Positions 25,438 to 34,164 are shown, counted from the first letter of the stretch. The stretch: 64,000 nt of DNA from Agromyces lapidis (GCF_009749405.1 NZ_WBIQ01000001.1:620001-684000); one strand, 5' to 3'. Notes: a model not told the origin generated them from the sequence alone. Translations and numbers: made by a program.

Positions 25438-25549
25438 GACGTTTCGCGCCGGCGCGGCTGCTTCCGCAGGAGATTTGCACTGAAACTGCTTCAGAGCAGG
25501 GGATGGGGCCTGATCTCCTGCAGAAGCAGCGCGTCAGAGCAGCCGCGTG

Positions 25550-25774
25550 TCAGAGCAGTCGGGTCGTCGCGCGGCCGAACTGGGCGTCGCGTTCGGCGAG
25601 CGCCCGCTGCGCCGCGGCGCGGGCCTCGAGTCGGTCGAGCTGGCGTTCGCGGTCGTTGCGTCGGCTCGCGAGCCTCAGCCCCCAGGCCGCGAGGCCGAGT
25701 CCGCCGCGAACGGCGAGCGCGGCGAGCGGGCCGGCACCCGGGGCGAGCGGGGAGAGTGTTGCGTTCGTCATCAT
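25550..25774 (-). CDS. Small coupled protein of unknown function
   Basis: A 74-residue protein starting MMTNATLSPL, with one hydrophobic helix (about 14-33, PLAALAVRGGLGLAAWGLRLA) followed by an Arg/Glu/Ala-rich coiled-coil-like tail. Its ATG overlaps the TGA of the ArsR-type regulator (ATGA), so translation is probably coupled. No family recognised. The organisation suggests a membrane-tethered partner or a product controlled by the regulator; neither can be shown from sequence. Confidence 0.68.
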   Translation of the reverse strand: MMTNATLSPLAPGAGPLAALAVRGGLGLAAWGLRLASRRNDRERQLDRLEARAAAQRALAERDAQFGRATTRLL

Positions 25775-26427
25775 CGCTCCTTCGGAGTCGTTTCGGGCGT
25801 GACCTCCCCGCGCACGAGCGGGAAGGCGTTGAGGTGGATCTGCACCGGGCGCGAACCCGGCGACGGAGTGTGCTTGTAGAGCTCGCCGTACTTGAGGAAG
25901 ACGACGTCGATCTCGGCGACGAGTGCGGCGAGCTGCTCGGGCGTGAGCCGGAGGTTGATCGTGTCGCTCGTCGCGACGTCGAGCCACTCGGGGCCGAACA
26001 CCTGATCGCCCTCGGACAGGAAGTCGCGGGAGTTCTGCTCGCGCGCGCGCAGCCACTCGTCTTCGACGAGCTTCGCCGCGAGGCGCTCTGCGCTGCCGGC
26101 GGGCAGCGAGCGCGCATCGGGTAGCGCGACCGAGCCGGGCACCCGCTCCCACCAGCGCTCGCGGCCCTTGCCCCGCGAGGTGTTCTCGCGCACGAGGCCC
26201 GATCGCCCGAGTTCGCGCAGGTGATAGCTCATCGAACCGCTCGACTCGCCGAGCCGCTCTGCGAGCCCGCTCGCAGTGAGCGGGCCGTAGGCGGAGAGCT
26301 CGTCGTAGATGCGCACGCGCAGCGGGTGGGCGAGCGACTTCAGCGCCTTCGTCGAAAGCACATGGTCGATGCCGGGGTGGCGGGTGCTGCTGGGCTGGTT
26401 CGCGAGGTCCTCAGGCGTCTCGGTCAT
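25771..26427 (-). CDS. ArsR/HTH-type transcriptional regulator
   Basis: A 218-residue regulator with an N-terminal ArsR-like winged helix: STKALKSLAHPLRVRIYDELSAYGPLTASGLAERLGESSGSMSYHLRELGRSGLV, split over residues 25-80. A Glu/Arg-rich C-terminal region may sense a ligand. No CxC metal site is visible. It is leaderless: ATG 26427 lies 6 nt after TATCTT, and its promoter is covered by a perfect inverted repeat, so negative autoregulation is likely. It is translationally coupled to the downstream 74-residue protein. Confidence 0.87.
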   Translation of the reverse strand: MTETPEDLANQPSSTRHPGIDHVLSTKALKSLAHPLRVRIYDELSAYGPLTASGLAERLGESSGSMSYHLRELGRSGLVRENTSRGKGRERWWERVPGSVALPDARSLPAGSAERLAAKLVEDEWLRAREQNSRDFLSEGDQVFGPEWLDVATSDTINLRLTPEQLAALVAEIDVVFLKYGELYKHTPSPGSRPVQIHLNAFPLVRGEVTPETTPKER

Positions 26428-26489
26428 GGTGCAAAGATAGCGTTGCAAAGAAATCTTTGCAAGTGTTTGTTTGCAAAATGTTCTTTGCA
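26428..26489 (-). promoter_or_regulatory. Autoregulated leaderless promoter with TTGCAAAGA palindrome
   Basis: On the minus strand, -35 TTGCAA (26457-26462), 17-bp spacer and -10 TATCTT (26434-26439), 6 nt before ATG 26427. A perfect 9-bp inverted repeat TTGCAAAGA-AA-TCTTTGCAA spans 26443-26462, covering the -35 and spacer. A weaker second copy (TTGCAAA...TTTGCA) lies at 26471-26489 and a half-site at 26431-26437. It is a strikingly AT-rich island for this genome. Confidence 0.75.
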
Positions 26490-26505
26490 GGCCGGGAGGC
26501 GGTGT

Positions 26506-26964
26506 TCAGCGCTCCAGCAACGGCCCCAATCGGTAGGGGATCAGTTCACCCATGGCGAGGGAGGTCTCGGTGCGCTCGACGCCGTCGATCGCGAGGATCT
26601 CGCCGTCGATGCGGAACAGGTCGTGCGCGTCGCGGCACACCACGCGCACGAGCAGGTCGATCGACCCCGAGAGGCCGTGGGCCTGGATCGCCTCGGGGAT
26701 CGCGGCGATCTGGTCGACGACCTCGCCGAGCAGCTTCTGCCGCACGTGCACGGCGATGAACGCCTCGATCGGGTAGCCGAGCGGCGCGGGATCGATGCTG
26801 CGTTCGAATGAGAGGAACGCGCCGGAGGACTCGAGGCGGGCCATCCTCGCCTGCACCGTGTTGCGCGAGAGGCCGAGCCGATCGGCGAGGGCGACCACCG
26901 TCGCCCGGGGGTCGGGGGAGAGCGCCGCGAGCAGCGCTCGGTCGACGGCGTCGTAACCGGTCAT
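26506..26964 (-). CDS. Lrp/AsnC family regulator (BkdR-like)
   Basis: A 152-residue Lrp/AsnC protein: N-terminal HTH (VDRALLAALSPDPRATVVALADRLGLSRNTVQARM, in part residues 6-40) and a C-terminal RAM ligand domain (about 65-145; VRVVCRDAHDLFRID, ERTETSLAMGELIPYR). It is divergent from bkdABC, whose promoter carries a GCTCAA/TTGAGC inverted repeat. By analogy with BkdR it probably controls branched-chain keto-acid dehydrogenase genes in response to an amino acid. A minus-strand TATCGT lies 8 nt before ATG 26964. Confidence 0.88.
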   Translation of the reverse strand: MTGYDAVDRALLAALSPDPRATVVALADRLGLSRNTVQARMARLESSGAFLSFERSIDPAPLGYPIEAFIAVHVRQKLLGEVVDQIAAIPEAIQAHGLSGSIDLLVRVVCRDAHDLFRIDGEILAIDGVERTETSLAMGELIPYRLGPLLER

Positions 26965-26972
26965 AACGCCAC

Positions 26973-26978
26973 ACGATA
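26973..26978 (-). promoter_or_regulatory. -10 element of the Lrp-type regulator gene
   Basis: TATCGT on the minus strand, 8 nt before ATG 26964; probably leaderless or nearly so. Confidence 0.5.
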
Positions 26979-27010
26979 GCACCGCCGGGTCGGCGTCGGC
27001 TTGGCAACAT

Positions 27011-27060
27011 GCTCAATCGGTTCACGCTTGCTTGAGCTGTGTGACCGATCGACGTACGCT
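27011..27060 (+). promoter_or_regulatory. bkd operon promoter with probable Lrp operator
   Basis: -35 TTGAGC (27032-27037), 17-bp spacer, -10 TACGCT (27055-27060). The -35 is also the right arm of an inverted repeat GCTCAA (27011-27016)/TTGAGC, 15 bp apart, a plausible site for the divergent Lrp/AsnC regulator. Confidence 0.6.
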
Positions 27061-27129
27061 CACGGTATCCGGCAGAGTCGCCGGTGCGGGCTGCCCACGA
27101 AGCGGGCCCGCTGAGAGCGAGGATCGACG

Positions 27130-28311
27130 ATGACCCCATCCGACCGAGACGCCACCGGCCTCCTGACACGTCCCGACCCCTTCGTGCAGCTGATCACCCC
27201 CGCGGGTGACCGTGTGCGCGATGCCGTCTACGACCCGTGGGTCGCCGACGTCGACCTCGAGGTGCTCGGCCGCCTGTACCGCGACATGGTCGTGGTGCGC
27301 CGCATCGACACGGAGGCCACCGCGCTGCAGCGTCAGGGCGAGCTCGGCCTGTGGCCGCCGCTCGCGGGGCAGGAGGCCGCCCAGATCGGGTCGGCCCACG
27401 CGCTTCGCGACGACGACTTCGTCTTCTCGAGCTACCGCGAGCACGCGCTGGCGTGGCACCGTAAGGTCGCCCCGGCCGAGCTGCTGAGCGTCTGGCGCGG
27501 CACCGCAGCCTCGGGCTGGAACCCGTACGAGCACAACATGGCCGTGCCGCAGATCATCATCGGCGCGCAGGCACTGCACGCCACGGGCTACGCCATGGGA
27601 CTGCGCTGGGAGGGCTCCGACGCCGCCGCGATCGCCTACTTCGGCGACGGTGCGACGAGCGAGGGCGACGTGAACGAGGCCCTCGTCTTCGCCTCGAGCT
27701 TCGACGCCCCCGTCGTCTTCTTCTGCCAGAACAACCAGTGGGCGATCTCCGAGCCGGTCGGGCTCCAGTCCAAGCAGGCGATCGCGCGTCGCGCCGACGG
27801 CTTCGGCATGCCCGGCCTCCGCGTCGACGGCAACGACGTGCTCGCCGTGCTCGCCGCGACCCGCTTCGCCCTCGATCGCGCCCGCCGCGGCGAGGGGCCG
27901 AGCTTCATCGAGGCCGTCACGTACCGGATGGGCCCGCACACGACCGCCGACGACCCCAAGCGGTACCGCGGCGACGCCGAACTCGCCGAGTGGCGCGAGC
28001 GCGACCCCATCTCGCGCGTGCTCGCCTACCTCGACGGCTCGGGCGTCGACGTCGCCGGGCTCGAGCGCGAGGCCACCGCCGAGGCCGACCGTGTGGCGGC
28101 CGAACTCCGTGCCGCGATCACGACCCTCGCCGACCCCGAGCCGCTCAGCGTCTTCGACCACGTGTACGCCGAGCCGAACAGCCACGTCGAGCGCCAGCGC
28201 ACGAACTACGCGCGCTACCTCGCGCTGTTCGACGAGCCGGAGGAGCGCGGGGGCGCGGCGGCAGCAGCCGGGCCCGAGGCATCCGGCCGTACCGAAGGAG
28301 GTGCGCGATGA
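27130..28311 (+). CDS. bkdA: Branched-chain 2-oxoacid dehydrogenase E1 component, alpha subunit
   Basis: A 393-residue ThDP-dependent E1 alpha subunit that decarboxylates branched-chain keto acids. It carries RRIDTEATALQRQGELG, then the ThDP motif starting at YFGDGATSEGDVNEAL and ending in QNNQWAIS (about residues 172-203), and the phosphorylation-loop-type YRMGPHTTADDPKRYR. The next two genes encode E1 beta and E2 with ATGA-type overlaps, so this is one operon. Linkage to leucine-degradation genes favours branched-chain over pyruvate specificity. A C-terminal Ala/Gly-rich tail carries a GAGGCATCC motif. Confidence 0.92.
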   Translation: MTPSDRDATGLLTRPDPFVQLITPAGDRVRDAVYDPWVADVDLEVLGRLYRDMVVVRRIDTEATALQRQGELGLWPPLAGQEAAQIGSAHALRDDDFVFSSYREHALAWHRKVAPAELLSVWRGTAASGWNPYEHNMAVPQIIIGAQALHATGYAMGLRWEGSDAAAIAYFGDGATSEGDVNEALVFASSFDAPVVFFCQNNQWAISEPVGLQSKQAIARRADGFGMPGLRVDGNDVLAVLAATRFALDRARRGEGPSFIEAVTYRMGPHTTADDPKRYRGDAELAEWRERDPISRVLAYLDGSGVDVAGLEREATAEADRVAAELRAAITTLADPEPLSVFDHVYAEPNSHVERQRTNYARYLALFDEPEERGGAAAAAGPEASGRTEGGAR

Positions 28312-29318
28312 CGCAGCTGACGCTCGCGAAGGCCCTGAACGCCGGTCTCCGGCGCGCCCTCGCCGACGACGACAAGGTGGTGCTGATGGGTGAGGACATC
28401 GGCACCCTCGGCGGCGTGTTCCGCGTGACCGACGGGCTGAAGGCCGAGTTCGGCGGGCACCGCGTCGTCGACTCGCCGCTCTCCGAGGCCGGGCTCATCG
28501 GCACGGCCGTGGGCCTCGCGTACCGGGGATTCCGGCCGGTCGTCGAGATCCAGTTCGACGGCTTCATCTACCCGGGCTTCGACCAGATCGTCGCCCAGGT
28601 CGCGAAGCTGCACTACCGCTCGCGCGGCACGGTCAAGATGCCCATCACGATCCGCGTGCCGTTCGGCGGCGGCATCGGCGCGGCCGAGCACCACTCGGAG
28701 TCGCCCGAGGCGTACTTCGCGCACACGGCTGGCCTCCGTGTCGTCGCGTGCTCGAACCCCGCCGACGCCTACCTGATGGTGCGCCAGGCGATCGCGAGCG
28801 ACGACCCGGTGCTGTTCTTCGAGCCGAAGCGCCGCTACCACGTCAAGGGCGAGGTCGACGAGACGGCCAGCCTCGCCGACGCTCCGCCGATGGGCGTCGC
28901 CGCGACGCTCGCGCGCGGCAGCGACGTCACGCTCGTCACCTACGGCGCGCTCGTGCAGACGGCGCGGGATGCCGCGACCGCGGCCGCGGAGGAGGGCATC
29001 TCCCTCGAGGTGATCGACCTGCGCTCGCTCGCGCCGATCGACTACGCGCCGATCGAGGCGTCGGTGCGGCGCACCGGCCGGCTCGTGATCGCCCACGAGG
29101 CCGGCCAGCAGGGCGGCATGGGCGCCGAGATCGCCGCGTCGATCACCGAGCGCTGCTTCGAGTTCCTCGAGGCCGCGCCGGTGCGCGTCACGGGTCACGA
29201 CATCCCGTACCCGCCCGCGAAGCTCGAGCGCCATCATCTGCCCGACCTCGACCGCATCCTCGACGGGGTCGATCGCGCCCTCGGCCGTCCGAATTCGCTG
29301 AGCGGGGTGGAGGCGTGA
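28308..29318 (+). CDS. bkdB: Branched-chain 2-oxoacid dehydrogenase E1 component, beta subunit
   Basis: A 336-residue E1 beta subunit, pairing with the preceding alpha subunit. Landmarks are LMGEDIGTLGGVFRVTDGL, RVVDSPLSEAGLIGTAVGLAYRG, split over residues 53-75, EIQFDGFIYPGFDQIV, and the C-terminal VIAHEAGQQGGMGAEI. An AAGGAGGTG ribosome-binding site and ATGA overlap with bkdA indicate coupled translation for 1:1 subunit output. Confidence 0.93.
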   Translation: MTQLTLAKALNAGLRRALADDDKVVLMGEDIGTLGGVFRVTDGLKAEFGGHRVVDSPLSEAGLIGTAVGLAYRGFRPVVEIQFDGFIYPGFDQIVAQVAKLHYRSRGTVKMPITIRVPFGGGIGAAEHHSESPEAYFAHTAGLRVVACSNPADAYLMVRQAIASDDPVLFFEPKRRYHVKGEVDETASLADAPPMGVAATLARGSDVTLVTYGALVQTARDAATAAAEEGISLEVIDLRSLAPIDYAPIEASVRRTGRLVIAHEAGQQGGMGAEIAASITERCFEFLEAAPVRVTGHDIPYPPAKLERHHLPDLDRILDGVDRALGRPNSLSGVEA

Positions 29319-30733
29319 GCACGATGATCCGCGACTTCCCGCTGCCCGACCTCGGCGAGGGGCTCACCGAGTCCGAGATCGTCGCGTGGCGCGTCGCCGT
29401 CGGCGACCGCGTCGAACTCAACCAGATCGTCGCCGACGTCGAGACGGCGAAGGCGGTCGTCGAACTGCCCTCGCCGTTCGCGGGCGTCATCACGGCCCTG
29501 CACGCCGCGGAGGGCGAGACGGTCGACGTCGGCGCGCCGCTGTTCTCCTGCGACACGGGCGAGCCCGCGGGCGAGGCGGAGACCATGGGGGGTGCGCATG
29601 CCGCCGAGACCTCGTCGGCGCCGACGGGTCGCGAACCCGAGGCCGCCTCGCGCGACGCCGCGCCCGGGCCGAACCTCGTGGGCTACGGCGCCGGCGACGA
29701 GGGCGCGCCGCGACGCCGGGCGCGCGGCCGCGCGACGCCGGTCGCCGAACACGCATCGCAGTCGGTCGCCGATCTCGCCGAGCCGATCGCGGCCCCGGGC
29801 GAGCTCGACGACGCCGCGGTCGTCGCCGAGCGCCCGCGCTCGACCCCGCCGGTGCGCAAGCTCGCACGCGACCTCGGGCTCGAGCTCGAACGCATCGTGG
29901 GCACCGGCCCGCGCGGCCTGATCACGCGCGACGACGTCGAACAGGCTGCCGCCGCGACCGGTGCCGACGCGTCCGCGCAGGCCGTGGGCGGCGCCGACCG
30001 CGAGGCGCAGCCGCTCGCCACGGGCTCCCGGCCCGCCGAGACCCGCATCCCGATCAAGGGCGTGCGCAAGCACACCGCGGCGGCCATGGTGCGCAGCGCC
30101 TTCACGGCCCCGCATGTGACCGAGTTCCTGACGATCGACGTCACCGAGACGATGGAGCTCGTGCGCGGCCTCCGCGAGGACCGCGCGCTCGCCGCGCATC
30201 GGGTGACGCCGCTCGCGGTCGTCGCGAAGGCCCTCTGCATCGCCGCACGCCGCACCCCCGAGGTGAACGCACGGTGGGACGAGGAGGCGCAGGAGATCGT
30301 GCAGTTCGCCGGCGTGAACCTCGGCATCGCAGCGGCGACCGAGCGCGGACTCGTCGTGCCGAATATCCCCGGCGCCGACCGGTTGACCCTGCTCGAGCTC
30401 GCCGACGCGATCACCGCGCTCGCAGAGACGGCCCGCTCGGGCCGCACGAGCCCGTCGTCGCTCGCGGGCGGCACCATCTCGATCACGAACATCGGGGTCT
30501 TCGGCATCGATGCGGGCACGCCGATCCTGAATCCGGGGGAGGCGGCGATCCTCGCGATGGGGGCGGTACGACGGCAGCCCTGGGAGTACCGGGGCGAGAT
30601 CGCCCTTCGCGAGGTCATGACCCTGAGCCTCTCCTTCGACCACCGCCTGGTCGACGGCCAGCAGGGCTCGCGCTTCCTCGCCGACATCGGCGCGATCCTG
30701 CGCGAACCGGGGCGTGCGCTGACCATGATGTGA
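29315..30733 (+). CDS. bkdC: Dihydrolipoamide acyltransferase (E2) of the branched-chain complex
   Basis: A 472-residue E2 core. One N-terminal lipoyl domain (DLGEGLTESEI; lipoyl Lys in VETAKAVVELPSP near residue 46), a long Ala/Arg linker, a peripheral subunit-binding domain (VRKLARDLGLELERIVGTG, about 182-200) and a catalytic domain ending with FDHRLVDGQQG, including the HxxxDG catalytic motif. GTG 29315 overlaps the E1 beta stop. No E3 (lipoamide dehydrogenase) gene is in the window, so it must come from elsewhere. A hairpin follows at 30745. Confidence 0.93.
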   Translation: MSTMIRDFPLPDLGEGLTESEIVAWRVAVGDRVELNQIVADVETAKAVVELPSPFAGVITALHAAEGETVDVGAPLFSCDTGEPAGEAETMGGAHAAETSSAPTGREPEAASRDAAPGPNLVGYGAGDEGAPRRRARGRATPVAEHASQSVADLAEPIAAPGELDDAAVVAERPRSTPPVRKLARDLGLELERIVGTGPRGLITRDDVEQAAAATGADASAQAVGGADREAQPLATGSRPAETRIPIKGVRKHTAAAMVRSAFTAPHVTEFLTIDVTETMELVRGLREDRALAAHRVTPLAVVAKALCIAARRTPEVNARWDEEAQEIVQFAGVNLGIAAATERGLVVPNIPGADRLTLLELADAITALAETARSGRTSPSSLAGGTISITNIGVFGIDAGTPILNPGEAAILAMGAVRRQPWEYRGEIALREVMTLSLSFDHRLVDGQQGSRFLADIGAILREPGRALTMM

Positions 30734-30744
30734 TCGCGGGAGCG

Positions 30745-30774
30745 GGGCGGGCGCGCCGCCGTTCTCGCCCGCCC
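30745..30774 (+). terminator. bkd operon terminator
   Basis: Nine-bp stem GGGCGGGCG/CGCCCGCCC with a 12-base loop, 12 bases after the E2 stop. Confidence 0.6.
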
Positions 30775-30920
30775 TGCCCCCACAACCCTGCCCCCCACCC
30801 CTGCCCGACGCGCCCCCTTCACCTCACCGAGTCGCCAAGAAGCGTTCGAAATCCCGCCCGCAAGGACGGTTCTCGGTGACTCGACGAGCGTCGGGCGGGT
30901 GCGAGGAGGATGATGGCGGT

Positions 30921-31250
30921 ATGGACCACCCGCGGCGCACCCTCACTCCGTCCGAGACCGCCGACGACCTGGCGGGCACGGCATTCGTCCACACCGGCGA
31001 TCGCCTCGACGGCGCCTATCGCACCGACGACTTCGCGAGCGCGGTCGAGCTGCTCGACGAGGTCGCGGCCGTGGCCGACGCCCTCGGCCACCATCCCGAC
31101 GTGCGGCTCGGCTGGGGACGCATCGATTTCACGCTGAGTTCCCACGACGTGGGCGGCGTCACTTCCCGCGACCTCGAGCTCGCGCGGCGCATCGACGCGC
31201 TCGCCGACGGGCTCGGCGCACGCCCCGGCAACCGACCGGGCGACGGCTGA
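30921..31250 (+). CDS. 4a-hydroxytetrahydrobiopterin dehydratase (pterin-4a-carbinolamine dehydratase)
   Basis: A 109-residue PCD/DCoH-fold enzyme that dehydrates 4a-hydroxy-tetrahydropterin. The signature HHPDV at about residues 55-59 followed by VTSRDLELARRID matches the family. The GAGGAGGATG stretch supplies the ribosome-binding site for ATG 30921. No aromatic amino-acid hydroxylase is nearby, so its biological context is unclear; PCD proteins also take part in molybdopterin-related roles in bacteria. Confidence 0.87.
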   Translation: MDHPRRTLTPSETADDLAGTAFVHTGDRLDGAYRTDDFASAVELLDEVAAVADALGHHPDVRLGWGRIDFTLSSHDVGGVTSRDLELARRIDALADGLGARPGNRPGDG

Positions 31251-31283
31251 CGCCGTCGACGGCCGCTGATCCTGAGCGGCGCC

Positions 31284-31312
31284 CGCGTCGAGGCATCCGC
31301 ACCCTCGACGCG
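31284..31312. terminator. Bidirectional hairpin
   Basis: Ten-bp perfect stem CGCGTCGAGG/CCTCGACGCG with a nine-base loop between the convergent PCD and GNAT genes; one copy of the GAGGCATCC motif runs from stem into loop. Confidence 0.7.
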
Positions 31313-31324
31313 GCTCACGGCGGC

Positions 31325-31807
31325 TCACGACAGGCGGTAGACCCGCTCCTCGATCTCGGTCTCGCGGGCGTTGGCGTAGCCGTGCTCGGTGCCGACCTGC
31401 TCGAAGCCGAGCTTCTCGAGCACCGCGATCGACCCGGCGTTGTCGGCGGCGACGCGGGCGCGCACCGGGCGTTCGTCGAGCGCGTCGAGGAAGAGGTGCA
31501 TCGCGCGCGTGGCGATGCCACGGCCCCACTGCGCCCGGTCGATCCAGTACGTGATCTCGGGGGTGCCCTCGTCGTACCAGCGGGCGACGCTGCCCACGAT
31601 CTCGCCATCGGCGCGCACGGTGCGGGCGTCGACGGCGGGGTCGTCGAGCAGTCGGCGCCAGTGGGCGTCGAACATCGCGCGGTCGCTCGGATCGGGCGGG
31701 GTGAAGGCCGCCATCCGGACCGCGACCGGGTCCTGCTCGATCAGGAACAGTGCATCGAGATCGCCGTCGCGGGTCGCGCGCAGCGTCACGACATGAGGCT
31801 CGCCCAT
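31325..31807 (-). CDS. GNAT family N-acetyltransferase (RimJ/RimL-like)
   Basis: A 160-residue acetyltransferase. It has an N-terminal VTLRATRDGDLDALFLIEQD, a substrate region with the IGRAQWGRGIATRAM-like acetyl-CoA loop (WIDRAQWGRGIATRAMHLF) and the terminal ARVAADNAGSIAVLEKLGF motif, which places it with RimJ/RimL-type enzymes. The target is unknown. Its start overlaps the end of the TetR gene by 22 bp, so it is co-transcribed with that regulator. Confidence 0.88.
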   Translation of the reverse strand: MGEPHVVTLRATRDGDLDALFLIEQDPVAVRMAAFTPPDPSDRAMFDAHWRRLLDDPAVDARTVRADGEIVGSVARWYDEGTPEITYWIDRAQWGRGIATRAMHLFLDALDERPVRARVAADNAGSIAVLEKLGFEQVGTEHGYANARETEIEERVYRLS

Positions 31808-32412
31808 GCCATCTCCTCCAGGATGCCGCGGATGGTGCCGTCGGCAGGTCGGCGCCCGGGGATGCGGGCGCTGTGCGGAGTGGAGTTCAGGAGGCCGAAG
31901 GCGGCGTGTGCCCTGACCCTGAGCTCCGCCTCGGCCCGATCGGGCCGGAGTCTGGAGAGCACGTCGACCCAGTGTTCGACGTAGCGGCGCTGGAGGAGGC
32001 GCACGTCGTGGCGCGCGCCGGCGTCGAGCTGCTCGAGTTCGCGATCCTGCACGAGGATGACGTCGGCGTCGCCGAGTGCGAAGTCGACGTGGTGCGCGAT
32101 GAGCGCACGCAGCGAGCGCTCGGGTTCGGATGCCTCGTCGAGCACCCGCTCGGCGCCATCGAGCAGCGCGCGGCTCGCGCCCTCGAGGATGGCGGCGAGC
32201 ACGGCGGCCTTGCCGGGGAAGTGGCGGTAGACCGCCGGCCCTGAGACGCCGACCGCGGTGCCGAGGTCTTCGATGGTGACGCCCGCATAGCCGCGCTCGG
32301 CGAAGAGCGTCGCTGCGGCCGCGAGAATGGCGGCGCGACGATCGGCCTTCTGCCGGCCTCGCTCGGTGAGCGCGGCCGCGGTGGATGCGGGGGCTGCGGG
32401 GCTGCTTGCCAT
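31786..32412 (-). CDS. TetR family regulator (BkaR-like, leucine catabolism)
   Basis: A 208-residue TetR protein. HTH: AAATLFAERGYAGVTIEDLG then VGVSGPAVYRHFPGKAAVLAAILE (about residues 33-77). It is divergent from accD, and its start codon abuts an operator/promoter made of two TTARYG-NN-CRYTAA palindromes that recur upstream of the accA operon at 35645. Position and targets match BkaR (Rv2506), the TetR repressor of the M. tuberculosis leucine-degradation locus. The ligand domain has several Arg/His residues suited to an acyl-CoA. The GNAT gene overlaps its 3' end. Confidence 0.9.
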   Translation of the reverse strand: MASSPAAPASTAAALTERGRQKADRRAAILAAAATLFAERGYAGVTIEDLGTAVGVSGPAVYRHFPGKAAVLAAILEGASRALLDGAERVLDEASEPERSLRALIAHHVDFALGDADVILVQDRELEQLDAGARHDVRLLQRRYVEHWVDVLSRLRPDRAEAELRVRAHAAFGLLNSTPHSARIPGRRPADGTIRGILEEMAWASLMS

Positions 32413-32459
32413 CTCGGTTAACGCTCGCTAACATCGGGAATCGAGTTAGTGCACACTAA
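32406..32459 (+). promoter_or_regulatory. accD promoter with two TetR palindromes
   Basis: -35 TTGCCA (32406-32411), 17 bp, -10 TAACAT (32429-32434). Palindromes TTAACGCTCGCTAA (32418-32431) and TTAGTGCACACTAA (32446-32459) lie 28 bp apart, start to start; the first covers spacer and -10. The same arrangement occurs at 35633-35684. Confidence 0.82.
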
Positions 32460-32530
32460 CCGAAACCAAGTGCCCGCGGCAAGGGGGCGCGCCGTCGACG
32501 ACGACGGACCGAGCGAGACGAGCGGAGCGC

Positions 32531-34138
32531 ATGGGCATCCTGCACACGCAGATCGACCCCGACGGCGACGCCGGCCGGGCCAACGCCGAGGCGCACGCCG
32601 AACTGGCGGCCGAGTTGCGGGCGCGGCTCGCGGCGGCCGCAGCGGGCGGGCCCGAGGCATCCAGAGCCCGTCACGTCGCACGCGGCAAGCTGCTGCCGCG
32701 CGACCGCGTCGTGCGCCTGCTCGACGAGGGGAGCCCGTTCCTCGAGCTCGCACCGCTCGCCGCCGACGGCCTCTACGGCGACGACTCGCCGGGCGCCGGC
32801 ATCATCACGGGCATCGGTCTCGTGCACGGCCGACCCGTCATGGTCGTCTGCAACGACGCCACCGTGAAGGGCGGCACCTACTATCCGATGACGGTGAAGA
32901 AGCACCTGCGCGCGCAGGAGGTCGCGAAGGAGCACCGGCTGCCGTGCGTCTACCTCGTCGACTCCGGTGGCGCGTTCCTGCCGCTGCAGGACGAGGTGTT
33001 CCCCGACCGCGATCACTTCGGCCGGATCTTCTACAACCAGGCGCAGCTCTCGTCGATGCGCATCCCGCAGCTCGCGGCCGTGCTCGGGTCGTGCACCGCG
33101 GGCGGCGCCTACGTGCCGGCGATGAGCGACGAGACCGTGATCGTGCGGAACCAGGGCACCATCTTCCTCGGCGGCCCGCCCCTCGTGAAGGCCGCGATCG
33201 GCGAGGTCGTGACCCCCGAGGAGCTCGGCGGCGGCGAACTGCATGCGCGCACCTCGGGCGTCGTCGACCACCTCGCCGAGGACGACGAGCACGCCCTCGA
33301 ACTCGTGCGCGACATGGTCGCGACCCTGCCGGCCCAGGCGCCCCGCGCCTGGGCGGTGCGCGAACCCCGCCCGCCGGCCGTCGACCCCGCGGCGATCACG
33401 GCCGCCGTCCCGGTCGACGTGCAGCAGCCCTACGACGTGCGCGAGGTCATCGCACGGCTCGTCGACGCCAGCGAGTTCGCCGAGTTCAAGCCCGACTACG
33501 GCGACACCCTGGTCACGGGCTTCGCCCACATCGACGGGCACCCGGTCGGCATCGTCGCGAACAACGGCGTGCTGTTCAGCGAGTCGGCGATGAAGGGCGC
33601 GCACTTCATCGAACTCTGCGACCAGCGGGGCATCCCGTTGCTGTTCCTGCAGAACATCTCGGGCTTCATGGTCGGCCGCGACGCCGAGGCCGGCGGCATC
33701 GCGAAGCACGGCGCGAAGATGGTCACCGCGGTCGCGACGACGCGGGTGCCGAAGCTCACCGTCGTCATCGGCGGCTCGTTCGGCGCAGGCAACTACTCGA
33801 TGTGCGGCCGGGCGTACTCGCCGCGGTTCCTGTGGATGTGGCCGAACGCCCGCATCTCGGTGATGGGCGGCGAGCAGGCGGCGTCGGTGCTCGCGACGGT
33901 CAAGCGCGACCAGCTCGCGATCGCGGGCGAGGCCTGGTCGGATGCGGCGGAGCAGGCCTTCAAGGATCCGATCCGCGCCCAGTACGACGACCAGGGCAGC
34001 CCGTACCATTCGACCGCGCGGCTCTGGGACGACGGCATCATCGCGCCCGAGGACACGCGCACCGTGCTCGGCCTCGCGCTCGAGCTCGCGAGCCGCACGC
34101 CGCTGCCCGAGCCCCGGTTCGGACTCTTCCGCATGTGA
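32531..34138 (+). CDS. accD1: Acyl-CoA carboxylase beta subunit (3-methylcrotonyl-CoA carboxylase type)
   Basis: A 535-residue carboxyltransferase subunit with the N- and C-terminal crotonase-like halves: [39 protein letters not shown] and [15 protein letters not shown] in the first; [20 protein letters not shown] and [20 protein letters not shown] in the second. These phrases are those of methylcrotonyl/geranyl-CoA carboxylases rather than propionyl-CoA carboxylases. It transfers CO2 from carboxybiotin on the alpha subunit, here encoded at 35719, separated by an MBL/TetR module. Expression is probably repressed by the divergent BkaR-like protein. Confidence 0.93.
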   Translation: MGILHTQIDPDGDAGRANAEAHAELAAELRARLAAAAAGGPEASRARHVARGKLLPRDRVVRLLDEGSPFLELAPLAADGLYGDDSPGAGIITGIGLVHGRPVMVVCNDATVKGGTYYPMTVKKHLRAQEVAKEHRLPCVYLVDSGGAFLPLQDEVFPDRDHFGRIFYNQAQLSSMRIPQLAAVLGSCTAGGAYVPAMSDETVIVRNQGTIFLGGPPLVKAAIGEVVTPEELGGGELHARTSGVVDHLAEDDEHALELVRDMVATLPAQAPRAWAVREPRPPAVDPAAITAAVPVDVQQPYDVREVIARLVDASEFAEFKPDYGDTLVTGFAHIDGHPVGIVANNGVLFSESAMKGAHFIELCDQRGIPLLFLQNISGFMVGRDAEAGGIAKHGAKMVTAVATTRVPKLTVVIGGSFGAGNYSMCGRAYSPRFLWMWPNARISVMGGEQAASVLATVKRDQLAIAGEAWSDAAEQAFKDPIRAQYDDQGSPYHSTARLWDDGIIAPEDTRTVLGLALELASRTPLPEPRFGLFRM

Positions 34139-34164
34139 GCGTGGGCCGCGTGCGGCCGGCGGGC

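Noticed and set aside
27067..27129. Possible TPP riboswitch upstream of bkdA because of a GCTGAGA string
   Set aside because: The remaining conserved TPP-aptamer parts (ACCC, GAACCTGATC and the GGG closing strand) are absent, and the leader is too short.
30829..30882. Distant inverted repeat GAGTCGCCAAGAA / TTCTCGGTGACTC
   Set aside because: Thirteen-base arms with two mismatches and a 28-base loop between the E2 and PCD genes; too weak and isolated to call an element.
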